From assembly GCA_016708125.1 (NCBI GenBank), contig JADJGF010000009.1:1-10028 (forward strand): a stretch of DNA of 10,028 bases, read 5' to 3'. The position numbers and the translations under genes are program-made. The notes below the pieces were generated by a model. It saw nothing but the letters and a program-made list of their open reading frames with translations, searched no databases and was not told where the DNA came from. Source of the DNA: Ignavibacteriota bacterium (lineage in GTDB: Bacteria > Bacteroidota > Ignavibacteria > Ignavibacteriales > Melioribacteraceae). Below are positions 1 to 9,294 of the stretch, piece after piece (the first letter of the stretch is position 1; every line of letters begins with the position of its first letter).

Positions 1-3000
1 ATAAGCTTGATGTATTTATCAATGATGTAAAAAAGATTGAATTTATTAGTGGTAATGAAGAAATAGAAAGTTTGATAACAAAGAAGGCGGAATTTTTAGA
101 ATTTACAACAATCGTGAACTTGATCAGCAATAATGACGGTCATGGCTATATGTCACTTATGCCCTACAAAATGGATGAAAGAGGGAGAAACCGGTAAAAA
201 TAAAATTGTGGAGTAGCTTCATGAATAACATATTGTTAATTGCTTACAAAGCAAATGATGTTATTTCTAATCTGTTAAACTTAGTTAAATTTGAAACATG
301 GATGAATGTTCGATTAAATATAATGGTGAAAATTTTGAACTTTATTTTTCAGCTCCAGTAAATTATGATGGTAAATTTTTACAGTTTCAAACTGTCACGA
401 AGATTTCGTTGTTAATTTAAGATCAGATGGTGAAATGCAACCGGACAAATTGTAATAAATAAAAGATGTAAGAAATCTGAATCTGAATTTGCGAGATGAA
501 AATTCTGAATTAATTTCCATGCCAATGCTAAATCAAGAAACAAAAAGCAAAAATTGTTGCAAAATCTATTGATTAATGAATTGAAAATTGAGAACAACGT
601 ACAACAAATATTAATTGTCAAAGAATTTACAAACCGAACACCGTTAATAATTTGATGAACTTATCGCAATCAAAATTGAGTAAAGGTCAAATCTCTCTTA
701 TGAATTCTAGTGATCAAGATATTGCATGATGGATAGTCCCGAAAAGTGTAATTGAACGAGATACAATGCCGCTACACCGCTTAAGAAAAGCAATGAAAGC
801 TGATCCTTCATACAGATTTGATATTGAAGATGCTTTTAATGATCAAGGAATTTATTCAACGTCACCCGGAGAAAAAAAGACGGAATTAGAAAATTATTAA
901 ATGAAGGGAAAAAAATTTCTTGTGGATCAACTTATATTCAACCCTATGAAGAAATGTTCTGGAGAGTCTTTAGTACGTCAATTTTACTTTTGGAAAAAGT
1001 GGCTTAAAAATGAATTCAATTATGATGCAAAAGTATATTGGAATGTAGATGTTCCTGGAAGAGTTTTACAAATGCCGCAAATTCTGAAAAATCCGGAACA
1101 GATTTATGGTTATAAGCAGATTTGAAAAGGTGTTTATAATTGGCATAGTCCGGATGGCTCTTATATTACTCATATTCACCCCGTCATTATGGGGATGCAT
1201 TTATGCCTCTTCACAAAAATATTTATGATCCAGCAAACTATTTAGTGAATCTTCAATTTATTGGGAAAAATATTTTTCTGAAAATTCAATAGAAATGTAA
1301 TTCCGCTTTTATCTGATTGGGATATGAGTCCAGCAAAAGATTACAGCGATGTAATAAATAATTAGGGGAAAGTATTAAATGAAATAGAAGTTAATGATGA
1401 AAAAAGTTCCGATTGAACTTCGAAATTTAAATGCAAACTGCAGATGAATTTCTGAAGATTTTGTTTCATCTGCTTTGAACATTCCAAAAAATAATTGGTG
1501 AACGTCCGCAAGTTTGGTTGTATATTCTTACCCATCGCATTTGAAGCATTGAAAGCTAGCCGTGAAGCAGACATCATGCTGATATTTGCTGAAAAATTTT
1601 CTTTAATTAATTCATTAACAGAAAATGATTTATCAAATTATCCGGCATTAAGATTATCTGATGCATGGGAAGCAAAGATTTATCCTGATCATGGTTGGGG
1701 TAAAGAGGACAAACAACAGATGATTTGTTCTTACAAATTTGTTTTGCAAAAATGAAGCAAATCAAATTGCAGAAAATGCAATTAACTCAATTGCTTCAAA
1801 AATAAATACTGATCTTATAAAAGGAATACCATTGTTGTTTTCAATAGTTTAAATTAAGGAGCGAACAGATCCAATAAAATTCACAATGAACTTTGAGAAG
1901 GGAAAATCGAAGTCGCTTGATATATTTGATAATGAAGGCAAAAGAATTGAATATCAATTTTAATTTTCAAAATATGATGATGGTAGTTTCAAATCATTTA
2001 CAGTAAATTTTATTGCAGAAAATATTCCTTCAATCGGTTTCAAAACTTACTACATTAAAAATAGTTCAGAAATTATTGGAAAGAAACAAATCCAAATTCT
2101 TACGAAAGTGATTATTATAAAATTTCATTTGCCAATGGCGGAATAAAAAGTATTTATGATAAAGAATTAGAAAAAGAAATTTTGGATACTACAAAATTTT
2201 TGGCGGTGAAATATTTACTATGAATTCCGAAGGAAAATGGTGCTGGAGAATTTTGTTGATATTCAGCAGCCAACAATGGAAGGATTTGATTAAATCAAGT
2301 AATTACAAAACCAATTGGGAATTAATTGAAAATGGTTCTGTTTACAGTTCATTTTAAATACAGACAGAAAATAAGAAATGCTGTAATGGAGCAAAAATTA
2401 TACTTTATAGAAAACTGAAACGAATTGATTTTGAAGTATCATTAGTAAATTGGAAGGAGTTTTATATCGCGAATACAGAATGGCACTTCAATAAAATTAG
2501 AGAAAGGAAAGTATCTTACAGAAACTGCATTGGAAGTTGTTAATGTTGGTAAAGACGAAATTAAAGAACCAGCAGGGAAAGATATTTAACAGATTGCAAA
2601 GAAATTCATCCTCGAGGAATTGAAAACTGGATTGGTGCAAGTGATGAAAACATTGGGGTTACATTAAGTTCATGTGTTGCAGTTGCTGATTATATTGATC
2701 CAACCAATGCAAATAATGATAATATTATTTTACAGCCAATACTTTTAGCTTCAAGAAAAGTTGCCATGAAATTAGGTAATGAATATCTTCAAACGGGCGA
2801 TCATTATTATAGTTTTTCATTAACATCACATTTGCCCGATTGGGAAAATGGATTTCAATTTGGAAAACAAGCTAATGAGAAATTACAAGTCGTTTTAAAT
2901 CCAAAGCAATATAAAGATGCAAATTTACCGGATGAAAAAGTTTCTTTTTCACTTGATAGTAAAAATATAATTATATCAACATTAAAAAATCAGAAGATGA

Positions 3001-3201
3001 TAATTCAGTTATTATTCGCATGTATGATATTCTTAGGAAGATATTAAACAAAAATAAATAGTTTTGTAAAAATTTCTGGAAAGCATTTAGCACTAACCTA
3101 ATTGAAGAAAATTACAAAAGTTAGAAACCAATGTCAATGAAATACTTATAAATATTGGGCATCATTCAATTGAGACAATAAAACTGTTCCCAACTGAATG
3201 A
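1..3201 (+). CDS. GH38 alpha-mannosidase, 5'-truncated by the window edge and multiply frameshifted
   Basis: The product would hydrolyse terminal alpha-mannosyl residues using a zinc ion (family knowledge). Reading across frames gives a collinear bacterial GH38 protein: an N-terminal beta domain (clear pieces at 3-197, 325-420 and 399-455), then the catalytic domain. Visible landmarks are SDQDIA at 709-726 (usually SHQDIAW, zinc ligands), SGESLVRQFYFWKKWLK and WNVDVPGRVLQMPQIL at 958-1095 with the likely nucleophile Asp at 1048-1050, WHSPDGSYITHIHP near 1141-1182, LLSDWDMSPAKDYS near 1309-1350, LKASREADIML near 1548-1582 and YPDHGWG at 1681-1701. The C-terminal beta-sandwich ends in INIGHHSIETIKLFPTE before the TGA at 3199-3201. 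About 1,060 codons are visible; the true start lies upstream. At least a dozen one-base shifts interrupt the frame. The family call is very secure; the exact mannoside is unknown. The stretch 200-700 is the hardest to reconstruct. Confidence 0.9.
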
Positions 3202-3296
3202 ATTATTTTATAAATATTTCATTTAGATTTTATCCAATTTCAAAAAAAGTAATAATAATTATTAATTAATTCTTAAAACAAATAATTTTATAAATC
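3202..3296. other. AT-rich intergenic gap between GH38 and GH3 genes
   Basis: This is the only real intergenic space in the window, 95 bp and almost entirely A/T. It contains an A-run and a TAATAATAATTATTAATTAATT-like segment at about 3250-3271 that is partly self-complementary. I see no GC-rich hairpin followed by a T-run, so no intrinsic terminator can be called, and no clear Bacteroidota-type TAnnTTTG promoter box. It could hold a promoter for the GH3-to-GH105 genes, but the sequence does not show one convincingly. Confidence 0.5.
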
Positions 3297-3353
3297 ATGA
3301 AAAAATCTATTATAATATTATTTACCATTTTGACGGTAAACATCAATTATGCT
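3297..3353 (+). other. Sec signal peptide of the GH3 enzyme
   Basis: Nineteen residues: two lysines after Met, a hydrophobic core SIIILFTILTV, then a polar end NINYA before QN. There is no lipobox cysteine, so export to the periplasm or outside by signal peptidase I is more likely than lipoprotein anchoring. The signal sets the start at 3297. No strong Shine-Dalgarno sequence precedes it, which is usual in Bacteroidota. Confidence 0.8.
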
Positions 3354-5927
3354 CAAAATCTTAAGTATAAAAATCCAAATTACCGGTTAATGAACGAGTT
3401 GATGATCTTATATCAAGAATGACTCTAGAAGAAAAATTTTGGCAGCTATTTATGATTCCGGGTGATTTGAGCGATGGAAAAGAAAAATATAAAAACGGAA
3501 TTTTTGGTTTTCAAGTTTCAACAAAAGGCACATCAAGCAATGCCGCAAGAACAAATACTACAATATGGAAAATCTGGGTCTCCCAGATCTGTTGCAGAAA
3601 AATTAATGAAATATAAAAATATTTTGTTGAAGAGACTCAGATGTAGAATCCAATAATTCCTTTGATGAAGACTTAATGGATTGGCAAGAGAAGGTGCAAC
3701 AGCTTTCCGCAATCAATAGGATTAGCCGCAACGTGGAATACAAATCTAATGAGTGAAGTTGCAAATGCAATTGCAAAAGAAGTGAAATCAAGAGGACTTA
3801 AACAAATTTTATCTCCCGTAATAAATATTGCGCGCGATGTTCGCTGGGGAAGAACAGAAGAAACTTATGGAGAAGATCCGTTTTTAACTTCTAAAATGGG
3901 CTTAGCTTATATTTCTAAATTTGAAAATAGGCATTATTACAACTCCGAAACATTTTGCAGCAAATGTAGGGGATGGCGGCAGAGACAGTTATCCTATTCA
4001 TTTTAATGAAAGATTAATGGAAGAAATATATTTTCCGATTTAAAGAATCTGTACAGAAGGGGAATGCACTTTCACTAATGATTTCATAACACTCTATGAT
4101 GGAACTCCAGTACGGCAAATAATTGGCTCTTAACAAAAAACTAAAAGATGAATGGATTTAAAGGTTTTGTTATTTCCAGATGGTGCGCAATTGGCGGCGC
4201 AAATGTTCTTCATTTTACCACTCAGAATTATGCCAGAGTCAACTAAAGAAGCAATTGAAAATGGATTGGATGTAATTTTTCAAACTATATTCTCATTTCC
4301 AATTTTATGAAGCTTTTGAAAAGGAATGATTAAAGAATCTACAATAAACAAAGCTGTTGAAAGAGTTTTAACTGCAAAATTTAATTTGGGATTATTTGAA
4401 AATCTTATGTAAATCCGAAGATGCAAATAAATTAAACGAAATATTGAAAATAGAGAATTAGCAAAAAGCCGCTCTAGAATCAATTGTATTGTTGAAAATC
4501 AAAATAAAATTCTCCGTTAAAAAAAGATTTAAAGAAAATGCAGTAATTGGTGGTGATGCAATTGAAGGCAGACTTGGAGGTTATAGTGGTCCGGGAAATA
4601 ATGTAATAAGTATTCTGGATAGCATAAAAGAAAAGTAAAGATTTTGCAGATGTTAAATTCTCGAAAGGTTGCGATAGGGAAAGTGTTGAATTTGTTCCAG
4701 TCCCGTCGAAAAAATTAATTTGTTATCAAAATGAAAAAAACAAATGGATTATTTGGTAATATTATGATAATCTCAAATTTGAAGGTGGAAGTTACTTTTT
4801 CTCAAATTGATGAAAATATAAATTTTAGGTGGACACTTTTTCTCGGATCCGGAAAAGTTAGATTATGATTGGTATTCAGTTAAATGGGAAGGGAAAATTA
4901 TTGACCTAAAATGGAATTGTTAAAATTGGAATTGAAGGTAACGACGGATTTAAACTTTATTTAAATAACAATTTGATAATTGATAATTGGATTCAAAATT
5001 CTTATCGAACTTCAATCGTTGAATATGAGTTTATTAAAATAAAGAATATGATATCTGAATTGAATTTTATACTACAAGTGGTAACGCAAGATGTAAGTTA
5101 GTCTGGGATGAAGGTGTTAATAAAAATTGGCTTCCAAGAAATTAATGAAGCTGTAGAGATTGTCAAACAAAGCGATGCAGCAATTGTTGTTGCCGGCATT
5201 GAAGAAGGGGAATTTCGCGATAGAGCATATCTAAATTTACAGGTTATCAAGAAAAGTTAATTAAGGATATTGCAAAAACTGGAAAACCGGTAGTTGGAGT
5301 ATTGGTTGGTGGAAGTGCAATTACAATGAATAATTGGATAGATGAAATAAATGGAATTATTGATGTTTGGTATCCGGGGGATGTTGGTGGAAATGCTGTA
5401 GCTGATGTTTTGTTTGGAGATTATAATCCCGCTGGCAGATTGCCAATTACATTTCCAATTCATGAATCACAATCACCACTTTATTACAATCATAAACCAA
5501 TCTGGAAGAGGTGATGATTACAATAATTTAACCGGACAACCTTTATTTCCTTTTGGTTGATAGCTTGTTATACAGAATTTGAATATAGTAATTTAGTTGT
5601 AAGTAAGAAAGAAATCTCTGCCAATGAAAATGTATTAGTTGAATTTCAATTGAAAATAGTGAAATTATTCTGGTGATGAAGTTGTTCAATTATATATTAA
5701 AGATTTATTTGCATCTGTTGCCCGACCAATTATCGAACTGAAAGGATTTCCAAAGAGCCATCTAAATGTTGGCGAAACAAAAACAATAAAATTTCAAATT
5801 ACTCCGGAACTTTAATGATATAGACAAAAATTTAATCAAATTGTTGAGCCGGGTGAATTTAGAATTATGATTGGGAAATTCTTCAAAGATATTAACTCAG
5901 ACAAACAATAAGTGTAAAAAAACTTAA
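3297..5927 (+). CDS. Secreted GH3 beta-glycosidase (glucosidase/xylosidase type) with PA14 domain, frameshifted
   Basis: The product would release beta-linked terminal glucose or xylose from oligosaccharides. The ATG at 3297 opens a Sec signal peptide (MKKSIIILFTILTVNINYA, cleavage near 3353). Then come ERVDDLISRMTLEEK, the barrel motifs GLAREGATAFPQ and SPVINIARDVRWGRTEETYG (about 3810-3869), KHFAANVGDGGRDSYP (3948-3995), and VISDG with the nucleophile Asp at 4179-4181 once one extra base is discounted. A PA14 domain spans roughly 4740-5120 (GNDGFKLYLNNNLIIDNW near 4937-4990), followed by EEGEFRDR (5201-5224), where the acid/base Glu is expected, and NPAGRLPITFP. The C-terminal fibronectin-III-like domain ends in RQTISVKK. 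The length, about 875 residues, is normal for a PA14-containing GH3. As read, the last frame has no stop before 5992; one more A in the run 5916-5922 would give TAA at 5925-5927, the end used here. The family is certain; substrate specificity is not. Confidence 0.92.
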
Positions 5928-5964
5928 ATTAAAATTCATCAATAAAAAATATTTGGCATTGAAT

Positions 5965-6024
5965 ATGTCAAAAATTTCTAGACGGATTTTCTAAAAAATA
6001 CTGGTACTGGATTATCTGTCATTA
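5965..6024 (+). other. Twin-arginine (Tat) signal peptide of the sulfatase
   Basis: The codons at 5977-5991 read S-R-R-I-F, and after a single missing base at about 5991 the next codons read L-K-N-T-G-T-G-L-S-V, giving the Tat consensus S-R-R-x-F-L-K and a mildly hydrophobic stretch. As read, the frame hits TAA at 5992-5994. Tat export implies that the sulfatase folds, and probably receives its formylglycine, in the cytoplasm before transport. Confidence 0.75.
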
Positions 6025-7909
6025 TTTATGCCATATCTAACTTCCCTAAAATTTCTATCGGAAGAAAATTATCCTAACATTATAATAATTTACACTGATG
6101 ATTTAGGATATGCTGATATTGGTTCTTAGGTGCAAAGGATATTCAACTCCAAATCTTGATAAAATGGCTGAAGAAGGAATCAGATTTACAGATTTTCATG
6201 TTGCGACTGCTGTTTGCAGCGCATCTCGTGCTGCTTTGTTAACCGGATGTTATTCGGAAAGAGTTAGTATAAGAGGAGCTTTATTTCCCGGATCAACAAT
6301 TGGACTTTAATCCAGATGAAGAAAAATTGCTAAATTATTAAGAAAAAAAAATTACAAAACCGGAATATTTGGCAAATGGCATTTAGGAAGTTATAAACAA
6401 TTCTTACCTTGCAGCAAGGGGATTCGATGAATATTATAGCTTGCCATATTCAAATGATATGTGGCCGGTTGGATATGATGGTTTACCAGCTGATAATAAT
6501 TTGAAATCCAGATATCCTGAACTTTCATAATAAGGAAATGAAAAAATAGAAGAAGTAAAAACCTTGAAGATCAAGCTGAATTGACCACAAAATACACAGA
6601 ACACGCAGTTGATTTTATTAAAAGAAATGCGAAGAATAATTTTTCCTATACTTAGCTCATTCAATGCCGCATGTACCGATTGCCGTATCCGATAAATTTA
6701 AAGGAAAAAGTGAACAAGGACTTTACGGTGATGTAATTATGGAAATTGATTGGTCTGTTGGTGAAGTTTTAAATTCACTAAAAGAAAATAATATTGAAGA
6801 AAATACTTTAGTAATATTTACAAGTGATAACGGACCTTGGTTAAATTTTGGAAACCAAGCCAGATCTGCATTAACTTTACGGGAAGGTAAAGGTACAATG
6901 TGGGAAGGCGAGACACGGGTTCCTTGCATAATGCGTTGGCCCGCAAAAATCCAACAAAAAGTAAATTGCGATAAAATAGCTTCACTAATAGATATACTTC
7001 CAACTATTGCCGCTATTACAGAATCACCACTTCAAAAATAAAATAGATGGTGTAAATATTTTACCTTTGCTTCCCAATGAGAATGATGAAAATCCTAGAG
7101 ATGAATTTTGGCATTACTACGATTATGATTTAATTGCGGTTGAAACAAGATTGGAAATTGATATTTCCATGTACTCAAAGAAGTTATGAAGGTATGCAGC
7201 CCGGTGTTGATGGATTTGTGCCAAACATGGAATAAAAAATCAGATTATGAGTTATATGACTTGAAGAATGATATAGAAGAAAAATAATATTATTGACAAA
7301 CATCCTAAAATTGTAGAACAATTGCAAAGATTGGCGATAAAGCCAGATATGAACTTGGCGATAGATTAACTGGAATAAAGGAAAGAAAATCGGGAGCCTG
7401 GAAGAATTGGCTCAGATAGAATTAAATATCAAAAACATTCTGCAATTGGCTCAAATATTATTTTGAAAAATGAACCAAACCCAAAATTTGGTTTTGGCGA
7501 TAAATCAATTCTTATTGATGGAGTAAGTGGCTCATTTGATCATAATGATGGAAATTGGCTTGGCTTTTGAAGGAAATGATTTTGAAGCGAATTCTTGATT
7601 TGAACACTAAAAATTAATTGAAAATATTTCTATAAGTTTTTTGCAGAATCAATTTTGCTGATTTTTCTTCCTAATAAAGTTGAATTTTAATTTCTGATAA
7701 AATTAATTTCGAGAAAAATTTTGGAAATAAATTTTGATATAGTTAAAAATAGTAATGTAGATGCTAAAATATTAAAAAAATATTTCAAATAAAATTGTAG
7801 ATATATTAAAATACTTGCAGAAAATATCAAATCATGTCCAAATTGGCATATTGAAAATATAGGAAAATCTTGGTTACTTGTGGATGAAATTAGTAGATTA
7901 AAATCCTAA
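5965..7909 (+). CDS. Tat-exported formylglycine sulfatase with C-terminal discoidin-like domain, frameshifted
   Basis: The product would remove sulfate esters from polysaccharide or oligosaccharide. Family S1 landmarks appear in order: PNIIIIYTDDLGYADIG (metal-binding Asp pair at 6097-6102), VCSASRAALLTG with the catalytic Cys at 6215-6217, GKWHLG (6371-6388), AHSMPHVPI near 6654-6684, TSDNGPW (Asp-Asn at 6826-6831), LREGKGTMWEGETRVPCIMRWP and DILPTIAAI. The maturation motif is CSASR, a C-x-A-x-R variant of C-x-P-x-R. The start at 5965 is chosen because it opens MSKISRRIF, continued after one missing base by LKNTGTG, a twin-arginine signal. A second domain follows the sulfatase fold at about 7460-7906 (SILIDGVSGSFDHNDGNWLGFEGNDFEA and a terminal WLLVDEI). 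About 647 codons in total. The GH3 stop lies about 37 bp upstream and the next gene starts 17 bp downstream. As read, NQARSA near 6850 replaces the more usual NHAGSA, possibly a sequencing error. Confidence 0.92.
6215..6229 (+). other. Sulfatase formylglycine maturation motif C-S-A-S-R
   Basis: Five codons, TGC AGC GCA TCT CGT, inside an unbroken frame (6110-6310). The Cys is the residue normally oxidised to formylglycine. Ala replaces the classical Pro at position three, a variant accepted by the radical-SAM anaerobic sulfatase-maturating enzyme (family knowledge). No maturase gene is visible in this window. Confidence 0.85.
7460..7906 (+). other. F5/8-type C (discoidin-like) domain at the sulfatase C-terminus
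   Basis: After the sulfatase fold the reconstructed protein reads PNPKFGFGDKSILIDGVSGS, a DGNW-GFEGNDFEA segment near 7548-7594, then a LPNKVEF-I segment, KIVDRYIKILAENIKSCPNW and GKSWLLVDEIS before the stop at 7907. This pattern of a DG-(n)-W-GFEGND-(n)-DL opening and a terminal W-(n)-DEI is what I know from discoidin-like domains at the ends of Bacteroidota GH20 and related enzymes. A carbohydrate-binding or stabilising role is inferred. At least four frame shifts lie within it. Confidence 0.65.
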
Positions 7910-7926
7910 AAAAAATTGAGAAAGTA

Positions 7927-9294
7927 ATGAAAAATTATTCTTCAAAATTATAATTGTTGTTGTATTGACATTAGAAATATTCCCACAGCAAATTTCAAAA
8001 TCCAATTAACAAAGAAACTGGTTTAAATTCGGAATGTTATCAATCATTTATTTTTGATGGAGCTTGGTGTTGGTTCTCAGATCCAAGAGCAGTTTACTTT
8101 GAAGGTAAATATAAAAGAACATATGCTGGATGGATTGACAGCCATGGTGATGTTACAATCGGATATTATGATCATGAAACGAATCAAATCAAAACTAAGG
8201 TTCTTGAAGATAATTATGAAAAGATGATCATGATAATCCTTCATTGATATTTCACATGAAGGAAAATTGATGGTATTTTCACAAAGCATGATACCCAAAT
8301 CCATTTCAGTTTTTAAAATGAAAATGGGAAGATATAAAATTGTGGAAAAACAAGAATTATTTCTAAATGATACAGTAAATTATTCAGAATTTGTTAACAC
8401 AAATACTTATGCTAATCCGGTTATTTTATCCGAAGAACAAAATAGATTATATCTTTTCTGGCGAGGTATTGATAACAAACCCTAATTATTCATATTCAAA
8501 TGATATGGGTAAAACATGGACCAAAAGTAAAATATTTATTTTTACCTAAGCGTATTTATACTATGCGTCGACCTTACTTAAAAGTAACGTCAAAATGGAA
8601 AGATAAAATTATGTTTGCTTTTACTGCCGGACATCAAAGATGAAATGAAAATAGTATTTACTTATATGTATTATAAAAATGGAAAATTATATAATGTTGA
8701 AAATGAAGAAATGGAATTTTAGGAAGATCCAATTTCTCCTAATAAAAACATCACTAAGTGTTTAATGCAACAATGACAAAGATAAAATCGTGGATTTGGG
8801 ATATCGCAGCTGATGAAAATGACAATCCTGTTATTGTTTATGCAAAATTTCCGGATAATAAAAATCATATTTATTCATACGCGAAATGGAACGGAGAAAA
8901 ATGGATTCAGTGATTTAATAGATGCCGGACCTTGTTTCCTCAAACTCCAGAAGGTAAAAATGAATTTGGAACAAAATTATTCCAGGCGAATTTTATAGAT
9001 CATGAAAATACAAATATTGTTTATCTATCTGCCAAGCGAGATTCTTTTTTGAAATTGGAGTGGGAAACCAAGAATGGTACTGAATGGGATGCTCAATCAA
9101 TTACTAAAGGTTCAAGCAAAGATAATGTTAGACCTTTTGCAGTAAGAAATGCTAAAAGGATAATCCAATTCAATTATTATGGATGCAAAATTCAAAATAT
9201 ATTCATTATACAGATTATCTTTCATCCTATTAAAATAAATATCAATCCAACTATAAATGATGCTTTTAATTCGGGGAAAATATTAAAAACATAA
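7927..9294 (+). CDS. Secreted BNR_4-type beta-propeller protein, possible polysaccharide lyase; probably N-terminal part of a BNR_4-GH105 fusion
   Basis: The ATG at 7927, 17 bp after the sulfatase stop, opens a Sec signal peptide (MKKLFFKIIIVVVLTLEIF) if one A is restored to the A-run at 7930-7934. The mature part shows the hallmarks of the BNR_4 family: FIFDGAWCWFSDPRAVYFEG and RTYAGWIDSHGDVTIGYYDH (about 8050-8175), DDHDNPS at 8223-8243, LYLFWRG near 8448-8466, a canonical Asp-box SNDMGKTW at 8496-8519, SWIWDIAADENDNPVIVYAK near 8790-8850, FIDHENTNIVYLSAKRD near 8992-9042 and a terminal HYTDYLSSIK. The propeller, about 430 residues, has normal length. Some seven-bladed ulvan-type lyases belong to related propeller families, so a lyase role is possible but unproven. 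Frame shifts occur throughout. The stop TAA at 9292-9294 overlaps the GH105 ATG and may itself be an artefact. Confidence 0.85.
8496..8519 (+). other. Asp-box (BNR) motif S-N-D-M-G-K-T-W
   Basis: Eight codons match the Asp-box consensus S-x-D-x-G-x-T-W exactly. In beta-propellers this motif sits at blade turns away from the active site, so it supports the fold assignment, not a particular catalytic activity. Confidence 0.85.

Noticed and set aside
412..621. Minus-strand open frame of about 69 codons
   Set aside because: It lies opposite the GH38 gene, has no recognisable domain, and its low-complexity composition is what AT-rich antisense sequence gives. The same applies to the minus-strand frames at 1362-1577, 4280-4483, 5257-5463, 6434-6664, 6723-6929 and 8077-8304.
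3250..3296. Possible hairpin or terminator in the A/T-rich gap before the GH3 gene
   Set aside because: The self-complementary part is purely A/T, with no GC stem and no T-run after it, so chance pairing is as good an explanation.
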